This document shows positions 1 to 11,178 of a stretch of DNA of 64,000 bases, one piece after another (within the stretch, counting starts at the first letter, position 1; every line of letters starts with the position of its first letter). This DNA comes from RPQJ01 sp963846315 (GTDB lineage Bacteria > Pseudomonadota > Gammaproteobacteria > Steroidobacterales > Steroidobacteraceae), in the NCBI GenBank assembly GCA_963846315.1, contig CAWJVM010000013.1, forward strand, positions 62,001 to 126,000. The letters run 5' to 3'. The position numbers were made by a program, and so were the translations under genes. Under the pieces are notes generated by a model. The model had not been told where the DNA came from. It worked only from the letters and a program-made list of their open reading frames with translations, and ran no database searches.

Positions 1-80
1 AGCTGGGAGAGCCTTGCCGCCCACGGGCCGGTCGCGCATAGTCGCCGCCCCTTCGGCGACGACTCCCCGCAGACCCCACG

Positions 81-2477
<2,397 letters not shown>

Positions 2478-2547
2478 GTCTCGCGCACCCGGTGCCGTCG
2501 GAGCGGTAGTATCTCGTGGCGATCGGAAGTGGCAGACGGAGGCGGCC

Positions 2548-2883
2548 GTGGCGTCAGACATTGGTTTCGTCGAGTACGTCTGCGAGCAGATTCGCGGCGC
2601 GGGCCACGTTTCGCACCGCCGGATGTTCGGCGAGTTCGCCGTGTACTGCGACGGTAAGGTTGTCGCGTTAGTCTGCGACAACCAGTTCTTCCTGAAGCCG
2701 ACGGGCGCCGGCAAGGCACTGCTCGATCGAGTCAAGGAGGCACCCCCATACCCGGGTGCCAAGCCGTATTACCTGATCGACGCGCAGCTCGACGATGCGG
2801 AGGCTGCTGCGGCAATCGTGCGCGCCACGGCGGACGCGCTGCCGGCGCCGAAGATCAAGACGGCAGCGAAGTCGAAGCGATGA
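2548..2883 (+). CDS. TfoX N-terminal domain protein
   Basis: This is a 111-residue cytoplasmic protein matching the TfoX/Sxy N-terminal domain (GFVEYVCEQIRGAGHVSHRRMFGEFAVYCDGK, then KPTGAGKALL). The frame is open further upstream, but the GTG at 2548 is the best start because GGAGG lies five bases before it and the domain begins a few residues later. There is no TfoX C-terminal domain, so this is the short single-domain form rather than the full competence regulator. It starts 70 bases after tex on the same strand. Its stop codon overlaps the ATG of a broken acetyltransferase frame. The family is clear; the function is unknown. Confidence 0.85.
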   Translation: MASDIGFVEYVCEQIRGAGHVSHRRMFGEFAVYCDGKVVALVCDNQFFLKPTGAGKALLDRVKEAPPYPGAKPYYLIDAQLDDAEAAAAIVRATADALPAPKIKTAAKSKR

Positions 2884-2969
2884 GCCTCCGACTCGCCAAT
2901 CGCGCCGATATCCCTGGCATGCATGACGTGCTGGCTGCACCCGGACGCATCACTCGCGTCGACCGTTGA
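2880..2969 (+). pseudogene. N-terminal remnant of a GNAT acetyltransferase
   Basis: An ATG at 2880 overlaps the TGA of the TfoX-domain gene (ATGA), the usual sign of translational coupling. It reads MSLRLANRADIPGMHDVL before drifting off and stopping at 2967-2969. That opening (R-L-A-x-x-x-D-I-x-x-M/L) is typical of GNAT-family N-acetyltransferases, which are about 150 residues long; only about 20 recognisable residues remain. The convergent plsC gene ends 24 bases later, so the rest was probably lost by deletion. The call rests on one short motif, and chance resemblance cannot be excluded. Confidence 0.45.
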
Positions 2970-2993
2970 CGAACCGTGGCTGGGGTCGAGCCC

Positions 2994-3731
2994 TCAGCGC
3001 GGCTGGCCGCCCGGCCGGGCGACGATCTCAGCGACCTTCGCCTCGATCCACTGCTGCGCCCGCTCGTTCACTTCGCGCGGCGTGAGCCCGGTCGGGTCGA
3101 TCGGCGGGCCAATGACGACGCGGATCGTGCCGGCCTTCTTCAGCAGGCTGCGACGGCGCCAGAAGTACCCGGAGTTGTGCGCGATCGGCACGATCGGTGC
3201 GCCGGTCTCACAGGCCAGCAGCGCACCGCTCACGCCATACTTGCGCGTCTGCCCCGGCGCCATGCGCGTACCCTCTGGATAGACGATTACGCCCATGCCC
3301 GAAGCCAGGCGCTCGCGACCTTGCTGCACGACCTGGTTCACGGCCGAATGTCCCGCGCTGCGATTGATGGCGATCGGATTGAAGGTCTTCACGGCCCAGC
3401 CGACGATCGGAATCCAGATGACCTCACGCTTCAGCGACCATGCAGCCGGCGGCACGACGAACATCTGTGCCAGCGTCTCCCACACCGACGAATGCTTCCA
3501 GAGCGAGATGAACGGGCGCGCGGGCAGGTTTTCCTGCCCTTCGATGACGTACCCCAGTCCGCAGACCACCTTGGCGAGCCAGGTCAGGGACAGGCCCCAG
3601 GCCCGCGGGACCGCGTAACGCTGCTCGAGGGTGAGCGGCAGCAGTGCCGACACCAGCACGATGACGCCGAAGACGCCCGTGCCCAGGAACAGCAGCACGG
3701 TGTAGATCACCGAGCGGATCCATTGCAGCAT
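2994..3731 (-). CDS. plsC: 1-acylglycerol-3-phosphate acyltransferase (PlsC family)
   Basis: The 245-residue enzyme has an N-terminal membrane segment (about 8-32). The acyltransferase block I reads KHSSVWET, with His80 and an acidic residue five later (Glu85; many members of this branch have E instead of D in H-x4-D). Block III is YPEGTR at 151-155. The family transfers an acyl chain to lysophosphatidic acid at the inner membrane, making phosphatidic acid for phospholipids. It starts six bases after glyS stops, so it is the last gene of glyQ-glyS-plsC. In several relatives a gmhB gene lies between glyS and plsC; it is missing here. Confidence 0.9.
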   Translation of the reverse strand: MLQWIRSVIYTVLLFLGTGVFGVIVLVSALLPLTLEQRYAVPRAWGLSLTWLAKVVCGLGYVIEGQENLPARPFISLWKHSSVWETLAQMFVVPPAAWSLKREVIWIPIVGWAVKTFNPIAINRSAGHSAVNQVVQQGRERLASGMGVIVYPEGTRMAPGQTRKYGVSGALLACETGAPIVPIAHNSGYFWRRRSLLKKAGTIRVVIGPPIDPTGLTPREVNERAQQWIEAKVAEIVARPGGQPR

Positions 3732-3736
3732 CGATG

Positions 3737-5866
3737 TCAGCCCGGCAAACGCGACAGGTCGGCGACCCGCAGGAAGAGACCGCGCATGCGATTCAGCAAC
3801 GCCAGCCGATTCGCACGCAGGGCCGCATCGTCCGCATTGACCATCACCGAGTCGAAGAAGTCGTCGACGGCCTTGCGTAAAGCAGCCAGGTGTTGCAGTG
3901 CAGCCGTGTAATCACGCGCCGCGAACATCGGCTCGACATCGCGCGCAATGGCCACGACCTGCTCGGCCAGCACCTGCTCCGCTGGATCGATCAGTTGCGA
4001 TGCATCGACCGTCTCACCCACCGGCTCGGTCACCTTCTTCAGGAGGTTGGCGATGCGCTTGTTGGCTGCCGCGAGGCTCGCGGCGTCCGGCAACTGCAGG
4101 AACCGCACCAGCGCTCGCAGCCGGGCATCGAAATCCAGTGCCGATGCCGGGCGCGTCGCCAGCACGGCATCGAACATCTCGGCCGTCACCTCGATGCCGG
4201 CGCCGCCGTCGACGTAGTAGGCACGCAGGCGTTCGATCACGTAGTCATACACCTCGACCGTCAGTTTCTCGGCATCGCTGGGGCCCAGCGCCTTGCCCTG
4301 CTCGATTGCGACACGTGCCATGTCGGCCCGCGCCGCGGTGACGGCCTGTCCAATCAGTTGCTGCAGGTCGAGGTCGAGACCCTGTTCGATCGAGGTGCGC
4401 AGCAGGCCGAGCGCCGCACGGCGCAGGCCGAACGGATCGCGCGTGCCGGTCGGCTTCTGGCCGGTCGCGTAGATGCCTGCAATCGTGTCCAGCTTGTCCG
4501 CGATCGAGAGCGCCATGCCCGTGCGCGTGGCTGGCAAGGCATCGCCCGCAAAACGGGGCAGGTACTGTTCGCGCAGCGCCTCGGCCACTTCGGGCGGTTC
4601 GCGGTCGTGCAGGGCGTAGTAACGACCCATCAGGCCCTGCAGTTCCGGGAACTCGCCGACCATGTAGGTGAGCAGGTCGCACTTGCTGAGCTCGGCAGCG
4701 CGATCGGCCAGTGTCGGCTCGCTGCCGATGGCCACAGCGATCGACTTCGCCAGGGCGCGCACACGCTCTGATTTGTCGTGTTGCGACCCGAGCTGCGTCT
4801 GGAACGTGACGCGCTTCAGCGCTTCGATGTTTGCGGACAGCGGCTGCTGCCGGTCTGTCTTGTAGAAGAACGCGGCGTCGGTCAGGCGCGGACGCACCAC
4901 GCGCTCGTTGCCGGCGATCACCTGCGAGGAGTCGCGGCTTTCGATGTTGGAGACGGTGATGAACCAGGGCATCAGCTTCCCCTGTGCGTCGCGCACGGGG
5001 AAATACCGCTGGTGCTCCTGCATCGTGGCGATCAGCACCTCGGCCGGCAGTTCGAGGAACTGCGGGTCGAAGCGTCCCGCCAGCGGGACCGGCCATTCGA
5101 CCAGCCCCGTCACTTCGTCGAGCAGCGCACCGTCGATGACGGCGATGCCATCCAGCTTTTCGGCCGCGGCGGTGACTCCGGCCCGGATGCTGTCGCGCCG
5201 GACGGCCACGTCCGCCATGACCTTGCCGCGCTTGAGCAGCGTCCCGACGTACGACGCCGGGCTGGAGATCCTGAGTGCCTTCGGCGCCATGAAGCGGTGG
5301 CCGTAGGTGAGATTGCCCGCCTTCTGGCCGAGGATTTCGGTGTCGACGACGTCTTTGCCCCACAGCATCAGCACCCAGTGCACCGGGCGCACGAATTGCG
5401 CTTCGCCGGCACCCCAGCGCATGCGCTTCGCGATCGGCAACGCATCGAGCGACGCCGTGACGATGCCGGGCAGCAGGTCCACGGTGCGCGCACCTGTCTC
5501 GGTGCCACGGAACACGAGCCATTCGCCTTTGGGTGTCTCGATCTTTTCGAGTGCCGACACTTCGACGCCGCACCCCCGCGCGAAGGCGAGTGCTGCCTGC
5601 GTCGGCGCACCGTCCGCATCGAACGCGGCCTTCACGGGTGGGCCGCGCTTTTCGAACGGGCGGTCCGGCTGTCGTTCGACGAGCTTCTTCACGCGCACGG
5701 CCAGCCGGCGCGGGGTCGCGTACGCCTCGAGCGACTTGTAGGCGACGCCGGCGTCCTTGAGGCCCTTGGCCACGCCTTCGGCAAACGCGGCGCTCAGGTT
5801 CAGCAACGATTTGGGCGGCAGTTCTTCGGTGCCGATCTCGACCAGGAAATCGCGGGAGGCGTTCAT
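3737..5866 (-). CDS. glyS: glycyl-tRNA synthetase beta subunit
   Basis: The 709-residue product begins MNASRDFLVEIGTEELPPKSL, the hallmark start of GlyS, and runs the full family length with the C-terminal DALR-type anticodon region (LLNRMRGLFLRVADLSRLPG at the end). With GlyQ it forms the alpha2beta2 bacterial glycyl-tRNA synthetase. The beta subunit supplies tRNA recognition and contacts, and alpha carries the adenylate-forming site. The frame is open upstream, but the ATG at 5866 is supported by homology and overlaps the glyQ stop (ATGA), implying coupled translation. plsC follows within six bases. Confidence 0.97.
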   Translation of the reverse strand: MNASRDFLVEIGTEELPPKSLLNLSAAFAEGVAKGLKDAGVAYKSLEAYATPRRLAVRVKKLVERQPDRPFEKRGPPVKAAFDADGAPTQAALAFARGCGVEVSALEKIETPKGEWLVFRGTETGARTVDLLPGIVTASLDALPIAKRMRWGAGEAQFVRPVHWVLMLWGKDVVDTEILGQKAGNLTYGHRFMAPKALRISSPASYVGTLLKRGKVMADVAVRRDSIRAGVTAAAEKLDGIAVIDGALLDEVTGLVEWPVPLAGRFDPQFLELPAEVLIATMQEHQRYFPVRDAQGKLMPWFITVSNIESRDSSQVIAGNERVVRPRLTDAAFFYKTDRQQPLSANIEALKRVTFQTQLGSQHDKSERVRALAKSIAVAIGSEPTLADRAAELSKCDLLTYMVGEFPELQGLMGRYYALHDREPPEVAEALREQYLPRFAGDALPATRTGMALSIADKLDTIAGIYATGQKPTGTRDPFGLRRAALGLLRTSIEQGLDLDLQQLIGQAVTAARADMARVAIEQGKALGPSDAEKLTVEVYDYVIERLRAYYVDGGAGIEVTAEMFDAVLATRPASALDFDARLRALVRFLQLPDAASLAAANKRIANLLKKVTEPVGETVDASQLIDPAEQVLAEQVVAIARDVEPMFAARDYTAALQHLAALRKAVDDFFDSVMVNADDAALRANRLALLNRMRGLFLRVADLSRLPG

Positions 5867-6843
5867 GCCAGGCCCCCCGTATTCAGTCCCTTCTCGGGCA
5901 GTGGCGGATCCACGTGCCTGACGACTGCCGCGGCGCCTTTGGCGTTCAGCATTGGGAATCCGAGCACCTCGCGACTGGCGTAGTACGCCTCGGCCACGCC
6001 GCGGGCCAGCGTACGGACACGCAGGATGTAACGCTGGCGCTCGGTCACCGAAATCGCCTTGCGGGCGTCGAGCAGGTTGAACGTGTGCGACGTCTTGAGC
6101 ATGCGCTCGTAGGCCGGCAGCGCGAGCTTGACCTCGAGCATCCGCAGGCACTCTCTTTCATGGGCATCGAACTGCCGGAACAGCTCGTCGACGTCGGCGT
6201 ACTCGAAGTTGTACTTCGACTGCTCGACCTCGTTCTGGTGATAAACGTCGCCGTACGTGACGCGGCCAAGCGGGCCGTCGGTCCAGACGAGGTCGAACAC
6301 GCTTTCGACACCCTGCAGGTACATCGCGAGGCGCTCGAGGCCGTAGGTGATCTCGCCCATGACGGGCCGGCAGTCGAGCCCGCCCACTTGCTGGAAGTAC
6401 GTGAACTGCGTGACCTCCATGCCGTTCAGCCAGATCTCCCAGCCAAGGCCCCAGGCGCCGAGCGTCGGTGACTCCCAGTTGTCTTCGACCAGGCGGACGT
6501 CGTGCACGAGCGGGTCGATGCCGACGGCGCGCAGCGAACCGAGGTACAGCTCGATCATGTCGGGCGGCGAGGGTTTGATCGCGACCTGATACTGGTAGTA
6601 GTGCTGCAGCCGGAACGGATTGTCGCCGTAGCGGCCGTCGGTCGGCCGACGCGATGGCTGCACGTACGCGGCGCTCCAGGGTTCAGGCCCGACTGCGCGC
6701 AGGAACGTCGCGGTGTGGAACGTGCCCGCGCCCACCTCCATGTCGTACGGCTGCAGGATCACGCAACCCTGCTCGGCCCAGTACCGTTGCAGCGTGAGCA
6801 GGAGGTCCTGGAAGGTGCGGGGAGGCTTGGCCACTTTCAGCAT
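5863..6843 (-). CDS. glyQ: glycyl-tRNA synthetase alpha subunit
   Basis: This is the class II synthetase alpha subunit, 326 residues from the ATG at 6843 (MLKVAKPPRTFQDLLLTLQRYWAEQG...). Conserved GlyQ stretches are present: GCVILQPYDMEVGAGTFHTA, YVQPSRRPTDGRYGDNPFR and MEVTQFTYFQQVGG. It forms glycyl-adenylate and glycyl-tRNA together with GlyS. An in-frame upstream ATG at 6948 would add 35 residues from an AT-rich stretch unlike the family; the promoter-like sequence at 6876-6884 also argues for the shorter form. It is the first gene of the glyQ-glyS-plsC operon. Confidence 0.96.
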   Translation of the reverse strand: MLKVAKPPRTFQDLLLTLQRYWAEQGCVILQPYDMEVGAGTFHTATFLRAVGPEPWSAAYVQPSRRPTDGRYGDNPFRLQHYYQYQVAIKPSPPDMIELYLGSLRAVGIDPLVHDVRLVEDNWESPTLGAWGLGWEIWLNGMEVTQFTYFQQVGGLDCRPVMGEITYGLERLAMYLQGVESVFDLVWTDGPLGRVTYGDVYHQNEVEQSKYNFEYADVDELFRQFDAHERECLRMLEVKLALPAYERMLKTSHTFNLLDARKAISVTERQRYILRVRTLARGVAEAYYASREVLGFPMLNAKGAAAVVRHVDPPLPEKGLNTGGLA

Positions 6844-6875
6844 TTGAACGCTCGAGGGGTCGCGCAAAAGGCGGG

Positions 6876-6884
6876 AGTATAGCA
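6876..6884 (-). promoter_or_regulatory. candidate extended -10 promoter for glyQ-glyS-plsC
   Basis: On the minus strand this reads TGCTATACT, a good extended -10 element, about 33 bases before the glyQ ATG. No convincing -35 box was found at the right distance, which is normal for extended -10 promoters. Just upstream lies a 7-bp hairpin (6888-6894 / 6900-6906) and then about 90 bases of markedly AT-rich sequence (about 6910-7000) that could act as an UP element. This is inference from sequence only. Confidence 0.45.
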
Positions 6885-6996
6885 ATCGCACGGCGCTCGG
6901 CCGTGCGCGACTATTGCTAACAAAATACAAACAATACTGGCTATCCAATATTGATAAAGCTGTAACTTATCAAAAGCAATTAACCTATCTACCAAT

Positions 6997-7773
6997 TCAG
7001 CGAATGGCGTAACCGCCGTCGACGCGGATCGTTTCGCCCGTCACGAAGTCCGCGGCGGAGGACGCCAGGAAGATCGCTGGCCCGGCCATTTCCCCGGCTT
7101 GGCCCCAGCGACCCGCTGGCGTGCGCATGAGGATTTCGTCGTTCATCGCCTTGAGCGCCTCGGTCCGGACCACCGCCGTCATGTCCGTCTCGATCCACCC
7201 CGGCGCGATGGCATTCACCTGGATGCCGTGCGGCGCGAGCTCGACGGCCATGGATTTCGTGAGCTGCACGATCGCGCCTTTCGCCGCGCTGTACGACGGA
7301 ATCAGGCCGGCGCCGAAGTACGAGTACATGCTGCCGAGGTTGATGATCTTGCCGCGCTTGCGTGCGGCCATCGACGCGGCCGCGAGCTTCGACAGCAGGA
7401 ACACGGCGTTCAGCTGCGTCTCGATCACGGCGTCCCAGGACTCGGCTGTCTCCTGCAGGATGCCGCCGCTGACGTTGGCGATTCCGGCGTTGTTGACCAG
7501 GATGTCCACCGGGCCCAGTTCCGCCTCGACCCGGCCGAACGCGGGCTCGAGTGCGGCGCGATCGGTGACGTCGACCGCGAGCGCCAGCGCACGTGCGCCC
7601 GCGGCCTTCAGTTCAGCCAGCACCTCGGCATTCTTGTCCAGGTTGCGGCCGAAGATCGCGACGGCCGCTCCGGCCCGCGCGAACCCGAGGGCGATGCCGC
7701 GGCCGATGCCGCGGTTGCCGCCGGTCACCAGGGCCACCCGGCCAGTGAGATCAAACGCTGTTTGTGCCGACAC
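6997..7773 (-). CDS. SDR-family oxidoreductase (gluconate/deoxygluconate dehydrogenase-like)
   Basis: This is a classical short-chain dehydrogenase of 258 residues. It has the TGGNRGIG cofactor loop near residue 17, NNAG near residue 95, the catalytic Ser in INLGSMYS, and YSAAK (Tyr/Lys). The C-terminal GETIRVDGGYA is typical of the family. FGRN after beta-2 hints at NADP use. Overall it resembles gluconate 5-dehydrogenase / 2-deoxygluconate 3-dehydrogenase proteins, but the substrate cannot be read from the sequence and no sugar-acid genes are adjacent. The start is GTG at 7773, preceded by a purine-rich stretch. It stands alone between glyQ and a membrane-protein gene. Confidence 0.88.
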   Translation of the reverse strand: MSAQTAFDLTGRVALVTGGNRGIGRGIALGFARAGAAVAIFGRNLDKNAEVLAELKAAGARALALAVDVTDRAALEPAFGRVEAELGPVDILVNNAGIANVSGGILQETAESWDAVIETQLNAVFLLSKLAAASMAARKRGKIINLGSMYSYFGAGLIPSYSAAKGAIVQLTKSMAVELAPHGIQVNAIAPGWIETDMTAVVRTEALKAMNDEILMRTPAGRWGQAGEMAGPAIFLASSAADFVTGETIRVDGGYAIR

Positions 7774-7833
7774 TTCTTTATCCCCCCGGTGGTTGAACCT
7801 TGACCATCAGTGTTGCCGACCCATCCCGCTGCC

Positions 7834-8604
7834 TTACTTGCCAACCCGGGCAGCAAGTCTCTCCCGGTACTCATCAAGCGGGAACAGGGCGACCTCCCCC
7901 GAACTCTGATCCCGGGCGCCGTCCTTGAAATCGAACGGGTTATCGACGTCCTTGATCAGCCGCAGCATGTAGATATTGACCAGCGCCACGAACGGCACCA
8001 GCAGCGACTCGGCCACGATGCTCCTGAAGCGCGCGATCATCATCAGCGAAATGATCATGACGATGAGCACTTCGAGCAGGGCGTAGGCGGGCGGCAGGAA
8101 GCCGGTGCGCACGATCACGTCGATGCGGCTGATGCACCTGCGCACCATCAGTAATTGCGGCACCGCGCGCGAGGCATACGGCCCGGCGCCGGCGCGTTCC
8201 AGTTGCTGCAGCACGTCGCTCAGCCGGGTCATGGCCGCGTAGACCCCCGGCGTGGTGACCCGTCGCACCAGCCAGCCGCGGATCGCATCGGTCAGCACCA
8301 GTAATTCGCAGCGCAGGCCGGCGAGGTCGAGGGTCGGGCGGTCCGTGGCGGCCAGCACGAAGATTTCTTCGATGGCCTCGAGGGTGCAGGACAGGTCGGC
8401 CGGCAGCTTCTCGGCCTCCTTGTAGTCGGCCATCGTGCCGGCCAGCAGGAAGCCGATCAGGAACACACCCGACGTCAGGATGATCCCTACATCCGAGAAA
8501 TCGATCAGCCCCTCGAACCCGAACACGCGCTCGAGCACCAGCTTCAGGCCGAGCAGGACCAGCACGACCGGCAGGGTCGAGACCATCAATTTCCACTTGA
8601 GCAC
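7834..8604 (-). CDS. conserved integral membrane protein, family not identified
   Basis: This is a 256-residue membrane protein. Two hydrophobic segments lie near the N-terminus (VSTLPVVLVLLGLKLVL and VGIILTSGVFLIGFLLAG), followed by a soluble middle of about 130 residues and two more segments near 195-230 (LLEVLIVMIISLMMIA, SLLVPFVALVNIYML). A polar tail follows. The two-plus-two arrangement recalls bestrophin-like or DUF4239-like proteins, but I cannot assign a family. GTG at 8604 is preferred over in-frame starts up to 8664 because a GGGAGAGG Shine-Dalgarno stretch precedes it. It is divergent from the EcsC gene. Function unknown. Confidence 0.65.
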   Translation of the reverse strand: MLKWKLMVSTLPVVLVLLGLKLVLERVFGFEGLIDFSDVGIILTSGVFLIGFLLAGTMADYKEAEKLPADLSCTLEAIEEIFVLAATDRPTLDLAGLRCELLVLTDAIRGWLVRRVTTPGVYAAMTRLSDVLQQLERAGAGPYASRAVPQLLMVRRCISRIDVIVRTGFLPPAYALLEVLIVMIISLMMIARFRSIVAESLLVPFVALVNIYMLRLIKDVDNPFDFKDGARDQSSGEVALFPLDEYRERLAARVGK

Positions 8605-8710
8605 GCAACCTCTCCCCGGTCCTGCGATCATAGCTACCGACCACTGGCCGCTGCGTTCTAGCACGCGCCTGCCGCGGATGCGCGGTTGATCACACAGCGA
8701 GACTCATCGC

Positions 8711-9355
8711 ATGACAGGACAACTCACGAACGAAGCATCGGCAGGCGCGCTGGTGACCTACCTGCTCGAGAAGGGACTCGGCGGCTTGCCGCCGCTTTCG
8801 AGCGCGAGTGACCTTGCCGACGGTTACCTGATCGACCAGGGCTTCGCGACCAACGATGCGCGCGTGCAGGCCCTGATGAAGTGGGAGATGGCCAAGAACT
8901 TCACCACGGGGTTCATCACCGGTCTCGGTGGTTTCGTGACGCTACCCGTGGGCGTGCCGTCGGCCCTCGTCGCCTCGTGGCTGATCCAGGCCCGCATGGC
9001 CGGCGCCATTGCCCGGATCTATGGGCACGACCTCGCGGAGGAGCGCGTGCGGACGCTGATCCTGCTGAGCCTCGCGGGTGACGTCGCCAGGGAAGCCATG
9101 TCGGACCTGGGGCTCAACCTCGGCTCCAAGCTGCCGCAGTCGGCGATGAAGCAGGTGCCGGGCCGTGCACTGGTCGAGATCAACAAGCGCATCGGTATAC
9201 GGTTGTTGGCCAAGGCAGGTCAGCGTGGCCTCGCCCAGTTTCCCAAGGCGATCCCGGTCGTCGGTGGCGTGGTGGGTGGCGCGTTCGATGCGGTCGTCTG
9301 CCGCATGGTCGGACGGACCGCGAAGAAGTTGTTCCGGCCGGTGGCGAGCACCTAG
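8711..9355 (+). CDS. EcsC family protein
   Basis: The 214-residue protein matches the EcsC family. It has a glycine-rich membrane-associating stretch (TTGFITGLGGFVTLPVGVPS), then VASWLIQARMAGAIARIYGHDL, RVRTLILLSLAGD, and the C-terminal AIPVVGGVVGGAFDAVVCR. The family is named after Bacillus EcsC but its biochemical role is not established. The ATG at 8711 is the natural start. It lies alone between a divergent membrane-protein gene and a convergent lipoprotein hydrolase gene. Confidence 0.82.
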   Translation: MTGQLTNEASAGALVTYLLEKGLGGLPPLSSASDLADGYLIDQGFATNDARVQALMKWEMAKNFTTGFITGLGGFVTLPVGVPSALVASWLIQARMAGAIARIYGHDLAEERVRTLILLSLAGDVAREAMSDLGLNLGSKLPQSAMKQVPGRALVEINKRIGIRLLAKAGQRGLAQFPKAIPVVGGVVGGAFDAVVCRMVGRTAKKLFRPVAST

Positions 9356-9376
9356 TCGGCCCAGCGCGTCACCGCC

Positions 9377-10930
9377 CTAGTGCGCGGCGAAGAAGTCGCT
9401 GACGGCGGCCAGGCAGAACGGCGGCAACAACCCGGCGTGATACGAGTCCGCGACGGCAGCGGCGCCGCCATCGGTCGCACCCTGTGCCACCGCTACCGCC
9501 GCGGCGATCTGCTTCGCCGACGCAAACTGGGTCTTGAGTTCCGAGTAGGGATCGCCGGCGGAAGCGGCGGAATCCAGGTCCAGCACGATCGCTGGATTCG
9601 GCGATGGCGCACGTGACGCCCAGTAGCCCTGCATCAATTGTGTGTTGAACCAGAACACCGTCGGGTCCGCACTCCCGCCGCAGAGCAACATCGGTGCCGT
9701 CGGCGTCCAGTTGCGCAGATCGTTCTGCTTCAGCGCCTGGCGCAGTCGCAGGGCGGGTGATGGTGCCGTCAACCCGCTCGTCGTCGCCGGCCAGCCGCCA
9801 TCCGGATTGGCCTGGGCGTCGAGCAGGTAACTCAGCCGGAAACTGTTCTTGACCAGGTTGTTGCTGCCGAACCCGAGCGCGAACACCGGCGCCAGTCCGG
9901 CCGGGGTCGTCGCCGGCGTGATGCTCGCAAACGACGCGTCGGGAGGTATCGAACTGAACAGGGCGTCGCGCGGCAGCTTGCCTTGCGTGTAGAGCACGCT
10001 CCTGGGCGAGGTGCTCGGCAGCAACGACTCGATGCCACTGGCGTACGCGTCCTCGAAGACGTCCGCCGTGCTCGAGTAGATGTTGCCGTACGTCTTCTGG
10101 TAGCCGGTGATGAGCAGTGTCGCCGACACGGTCGAGCCGGAGCCGACCCGCCCGGCAAACACGGCATCGACGAAGGCGGCCATGGCATATGGCCCGGACA
10201 TCGGCGCAGACGCCGTCACCGTCATGCCGGCAGCCTGCATGGCGCGGTGCGTCGCCATCGCTACGTAACCGCCCTGCGAGTAGCCGGTGATATAGAGCCG
10301 GCCATTGTCGGTCGCCGTCGGCGCAGAGCCCGTCGGCAACGCGCTGCGCGCGGCCGTCAATGCGTCGATCATGTCCTTCGACTGCTGTTCCGCGACCAGG
10401 TAAGGATGGTAGGACAGCGTCGAGCTGTCGTAGCCGGCGTAGTTCGGGGCAATGACGATGTAACCCTGCGATGCAAAGAGCGCTGCCACGATGAGCGCCT
10501 CGCCGTTCGGATCATCCTGCAGGTTCGTCATGTTGAAGTCGCGTTCGGTCGTGGTGCCGTGCGCATACAACACCAGCGGTCGCGCACCGCGGCATTGGGC
10601 GTCGCTGCCGACGGGCACCATCAAGGCACCGGACGCGCTGGTCGCTTCGTTGGCACCGCCAACGGTTACGTAACGAACCTGGTGCACGGCGACGTCGCAG
10701 AGCGGCGTGCCGCTGACGGCGAGCACTTGCTGGTTGGCCAGCGCATTCAGCGCAAGCAGCAGTGCTGGGGCGCTGATCGTCGTGACCAGCGTCGGCGGGT
10801 TTTGCAGCAAGGCGCCACGCGTCGTGCTCGGAACGACCACGGGCTCCGGGGCGGAGTGGCTGCCACTGTTGCAGCCAACCAATAGCAGCGTCGCGAGCAG
10901 CAAGGTCGTCTGGAATCGAACTGGACGCAT
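9377..10930 (-). CDS. lipoprotein alpha/beta hydrolase, secretory-lipase-like
   Basis: This is a 517-residue exported lipoprotein: the signal peptide ends in the lipobox LLVG-Cys20. The mature part is an alpha/beta hydrolase with LYAHGTT (oxyanion region), the nucleophile elbow GYSQGG, and an acid/His tail (CGGSADPTVFW, DSYHAG). The overall plan resembles fungal/bacterial secretory lipases (LIP family) and large serine peptidase-like esterases, suggesting ester hydrolysis at the envelope; the substrate is unknown. The ATG at 10930 is chosen because it begins the signal peptide, although the frame stays open to 11056. It converges with the EcsC gene. Confidence 0.82.
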   Translation of the reverse strand: MRPVRFQTTLLLATLLLVGCNSGSHSAPEPVVVPSTTRGALLQNPPTLVTTISAPALLLALNALANQQVLAVSGTPLCDVAVHQVRYVTVGGANEATSASGALMVPVGSDAQCRGARPLVLYAHGTTTERDFNMTNLQDDPNGEALIVAALFASQGYIVIAPNYAGYDSSTLSYHPYLVAEQQSKDMIDALTAARSALPTGSAPTATDNGRLYITGYSQGGYVAMATHRAMQAAGMTVTASAPMSGPYAMAAFVDAVFAGRVGSGSTVSATLLITGYQKTYGNIYSSTADVFEDAYASGIESLLPSTSPRSVLYTQGKLPRDALFSSIPPDASFASITPATTPAGLAPVFALGFGSNNLVKNSFRLSYLLDAQANPDGGWPATTSGLTAPSPALRLRQALKQNDLRNWTPTAPMLLCGGSADPTVFWFNTQLMQGYWASRAPSPNPAIVLDLDSAASAGDPYSELKTQFASAKQIAAAVAVAQGATDGGAAAVADSYHAGLLPPFCLAAVSDFFAAH

Positions 10931-11178
10931 GGGAACGGACCCGCAATCGCGCTGCAAAACGCAGTGAGTCAGTTTCCGCCGAGCCGTCGTGCCGGTCGGT
11001 ACGGTGGCGCACAAGGCCTCGCGGGCCTTAACGCGCCCCAATGTACGTTGCCGCACCGAACAAAGCGCCCATTGCGCCTACCGTGATCTCGTGCCGAATG
11101 CGATCGAACGGATCGCACCGCGCTCGAGATGCGCGAGCGAAATCTCTTCGGCCGTTTTCCGCTTCCAGAGGATTAACC

